From: Gammaproteobacteria bacterium
GTDB lineage: Bacteria > Pseudomonadota > Gammaproteobacteria > Steroidobacterales > Woeseiaceae
Direction of reading: 5' to 3'
Assembly (NCBI GenBank): GCA_030641695.1
Contig: DAOWGY010000058.1
Span: forward strand, 1-5,617
Length of the DNA: 5,617 nt
Position 1 is the first letter of the stretch. Each line of letters opens with the position of its first letter. Positions 5,004-5,617 of this stretch are shown one piece after another. The notes below the pieces were generated by a model. It did not search any database, had not been told where the DNA came from, and saw nothing but the letters and a program-made list of their open reading frames with translations. The position numbers and the translations under genes were made by a program.

Positions 5004-5617
5004 ATGATAATTCGCGCACTGTTCCTGACCTGCCTGTTATTGGCTACGTCCCTGTACGCGCAGGAACCCGCGCCAGTTTTTGCAAGCCACGAAGTCGTGC
5101 CGGGCATACACGCGGTCTATGGCGCCGGGGACACATTCGTTGGCGGTAATGTCAGTGTCATGGTCGGTGACGAGTATGTCCTGCTCATTGACGACGCGTT
5201 GGTGCCAACCTCGCCGGCCCTGATCGCCGCAGTTAATGAAATCGCCGGCCGGCCGATCGATTTCGTCATCAATACGCATTATCACGGCGATCACACCGGT
5301 GGAAACGCGCAGCTGGCGCAAGACGGAACAATCGTCGTCGCGCATGACAATTTGCGCAAGCGCCTCGCCGAAAAGCCCGAGGACGCCGGCGGTGCAGGTG
5401 GCATTCCGGTCATAACTTTTTCCGATACGGTGACTTTTCACCTGAATGGCCAGACGGCGTATTTATTTCATTTGCCGAATGCGCACACGGATGGCGATGG
5501 TGCCGTCCACTTTCCCGAGGTCAATGTCATTCACGCCGGCGATGTGCTGTTTAACGGGATATTCCCGTACGTCGATCTGGATGGCGGCGGCAGCATCGAT
5601 GGTTTCATTGCGGCACA
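5004..5617 (+). CDS. Secreted metallo-beta-lactamase-fold hydrolase, 5' part only
   Basis: The frame is open from the ATG at 5004 to the right edge, giving 204 whole codons; the 3' end is outside the window. GGAG at 4993-4996 lies seven bases before the start. Residues 1-19 form a Sec signal peptide (arginine, a hydrophobic run LFLTCLLLATS, then SLYA before QEP), predicting export with cleavage after A19. The mature part is a metallo-beta-lactamase fold: VLLIDDA (59-65), the zinc motif THYHGDHTGG (91-100) giving H92, H94, D96 and H97, a third histidine H161 in NAHTDGD, and the bridging aspartate D180 in IHAGDVLF. The full first and second zinc sites visible so far suggest an active dinuclear enzyme. 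Substrate is not predictable: this superfamily includes beta-lactamases, lactonases, thioester hydrolases and sulfatases. The insert with EDAGGAGG (126-133) is low-complexity. No functional link to the upstream operon is evident; the REP-like element separates them. Confidence 0.88.
   Translation, partial: MIIRALFLTCLLLATSLYAQEPAPVFASHEVVPGIHAVYGAGDTFVGGNVSVMVGDEYVLLIDDALVPTSPALIAAVNEIAGRPIDFVINTHYHGDHTGGNAQLAQDGTIVVAHDNLRKRLAEKPEDAGGAGGIPVITFSDTVTFHLNGQTAYLFHLPNAHTDGDGAVHFPEVNVIHAGDVLFNGIFPYVDLDGGGSIDGFIAA

Noticed and set aside
5037..5441. A 134-codon minus-strand open frame at the right end
   Set aside because: It overlaps the metallo-beta-lactamase-fold gene, whose signal peptide, ribosome-binding site and zinc motifs support the plus strand.
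1..5617. CRISPR array, tRNA or rRNA gene, insertion sequence, toxin-antitoxin or defence genes
   Set aside because: No regularly spaced repeats, tRNA-like cloverleaf, transposase motifs or defence-type proteins were seen on either strand. The only mobile-type signals are the two short REP-like elements.

Overview
The window reads as ordinary, gene-dense, GC-rich proteobacterial chromosome. A HemN-type coproporphyrinogen dehydrogenase tail, a PuuR-like cupin regulator, and a beta-alanine transaminase/MmsA pair together suggest a gammaproteobacterium. REP-like elements of the GTAGGAGCG...CGCTCCTAC kind fit that view. The genus cannot be fixed from sequence alone.

Layout, left to right. The 3' end of hemN (+) runs off the left edge and stops at 155. 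A structured repeat (157-235) fills almost the whole gap between it and the convergent gene. On the minus strand lie a class IV branched-chain aminotransferase (ilvE, 244-1236) and, upstream of it, a HTH-cupin regulator of the PuuR type (1312-1860). A divergent control region of about 157 bp (1861-2017) holds candidate promoters for both directions and several inverted repeats. On the plus strand, a beta-alanine:pyruvate-type class III aminotransferase (2018-3340) is followed after 20 bp by a CoA-acylating (methyl)malonate-semialdehyde dehydrogenase (mmsA, 3361-4890). A second structured repeat (4887-4940) supplies the mmsA stop codon. Last comes the 5' part of a secreted metallo-beta-lactamase-fold hydrolase (5004 to beyond the right edge).

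How the genes work together (inference from families). The aminotransferase would convert beta-alanine (or a similar omega-amino acid) plus pyruvate to malonate semialdehyde plus alanine. MmsA would oxidise the semialdehyde with NAD+ and CoA to acetyl-CoA; it would also handle methylmalonate semialdehyde from valine. The divergent PuuR-like protein is the obvious candidate regulator of this pair. The branched-chain aminotransferase behind it could feed the valine branch of the same pathway, or may simply be a biosynthetic neighbour.

I found no unknown multi-gene system. The most interesting signal is non-coding. The elements at 157-235 and 4887-4940 share one three-way-junction architecture. 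In the 24-base segment that aligns between them, every difference is either compensated by its pairing partner or lies in a loop.
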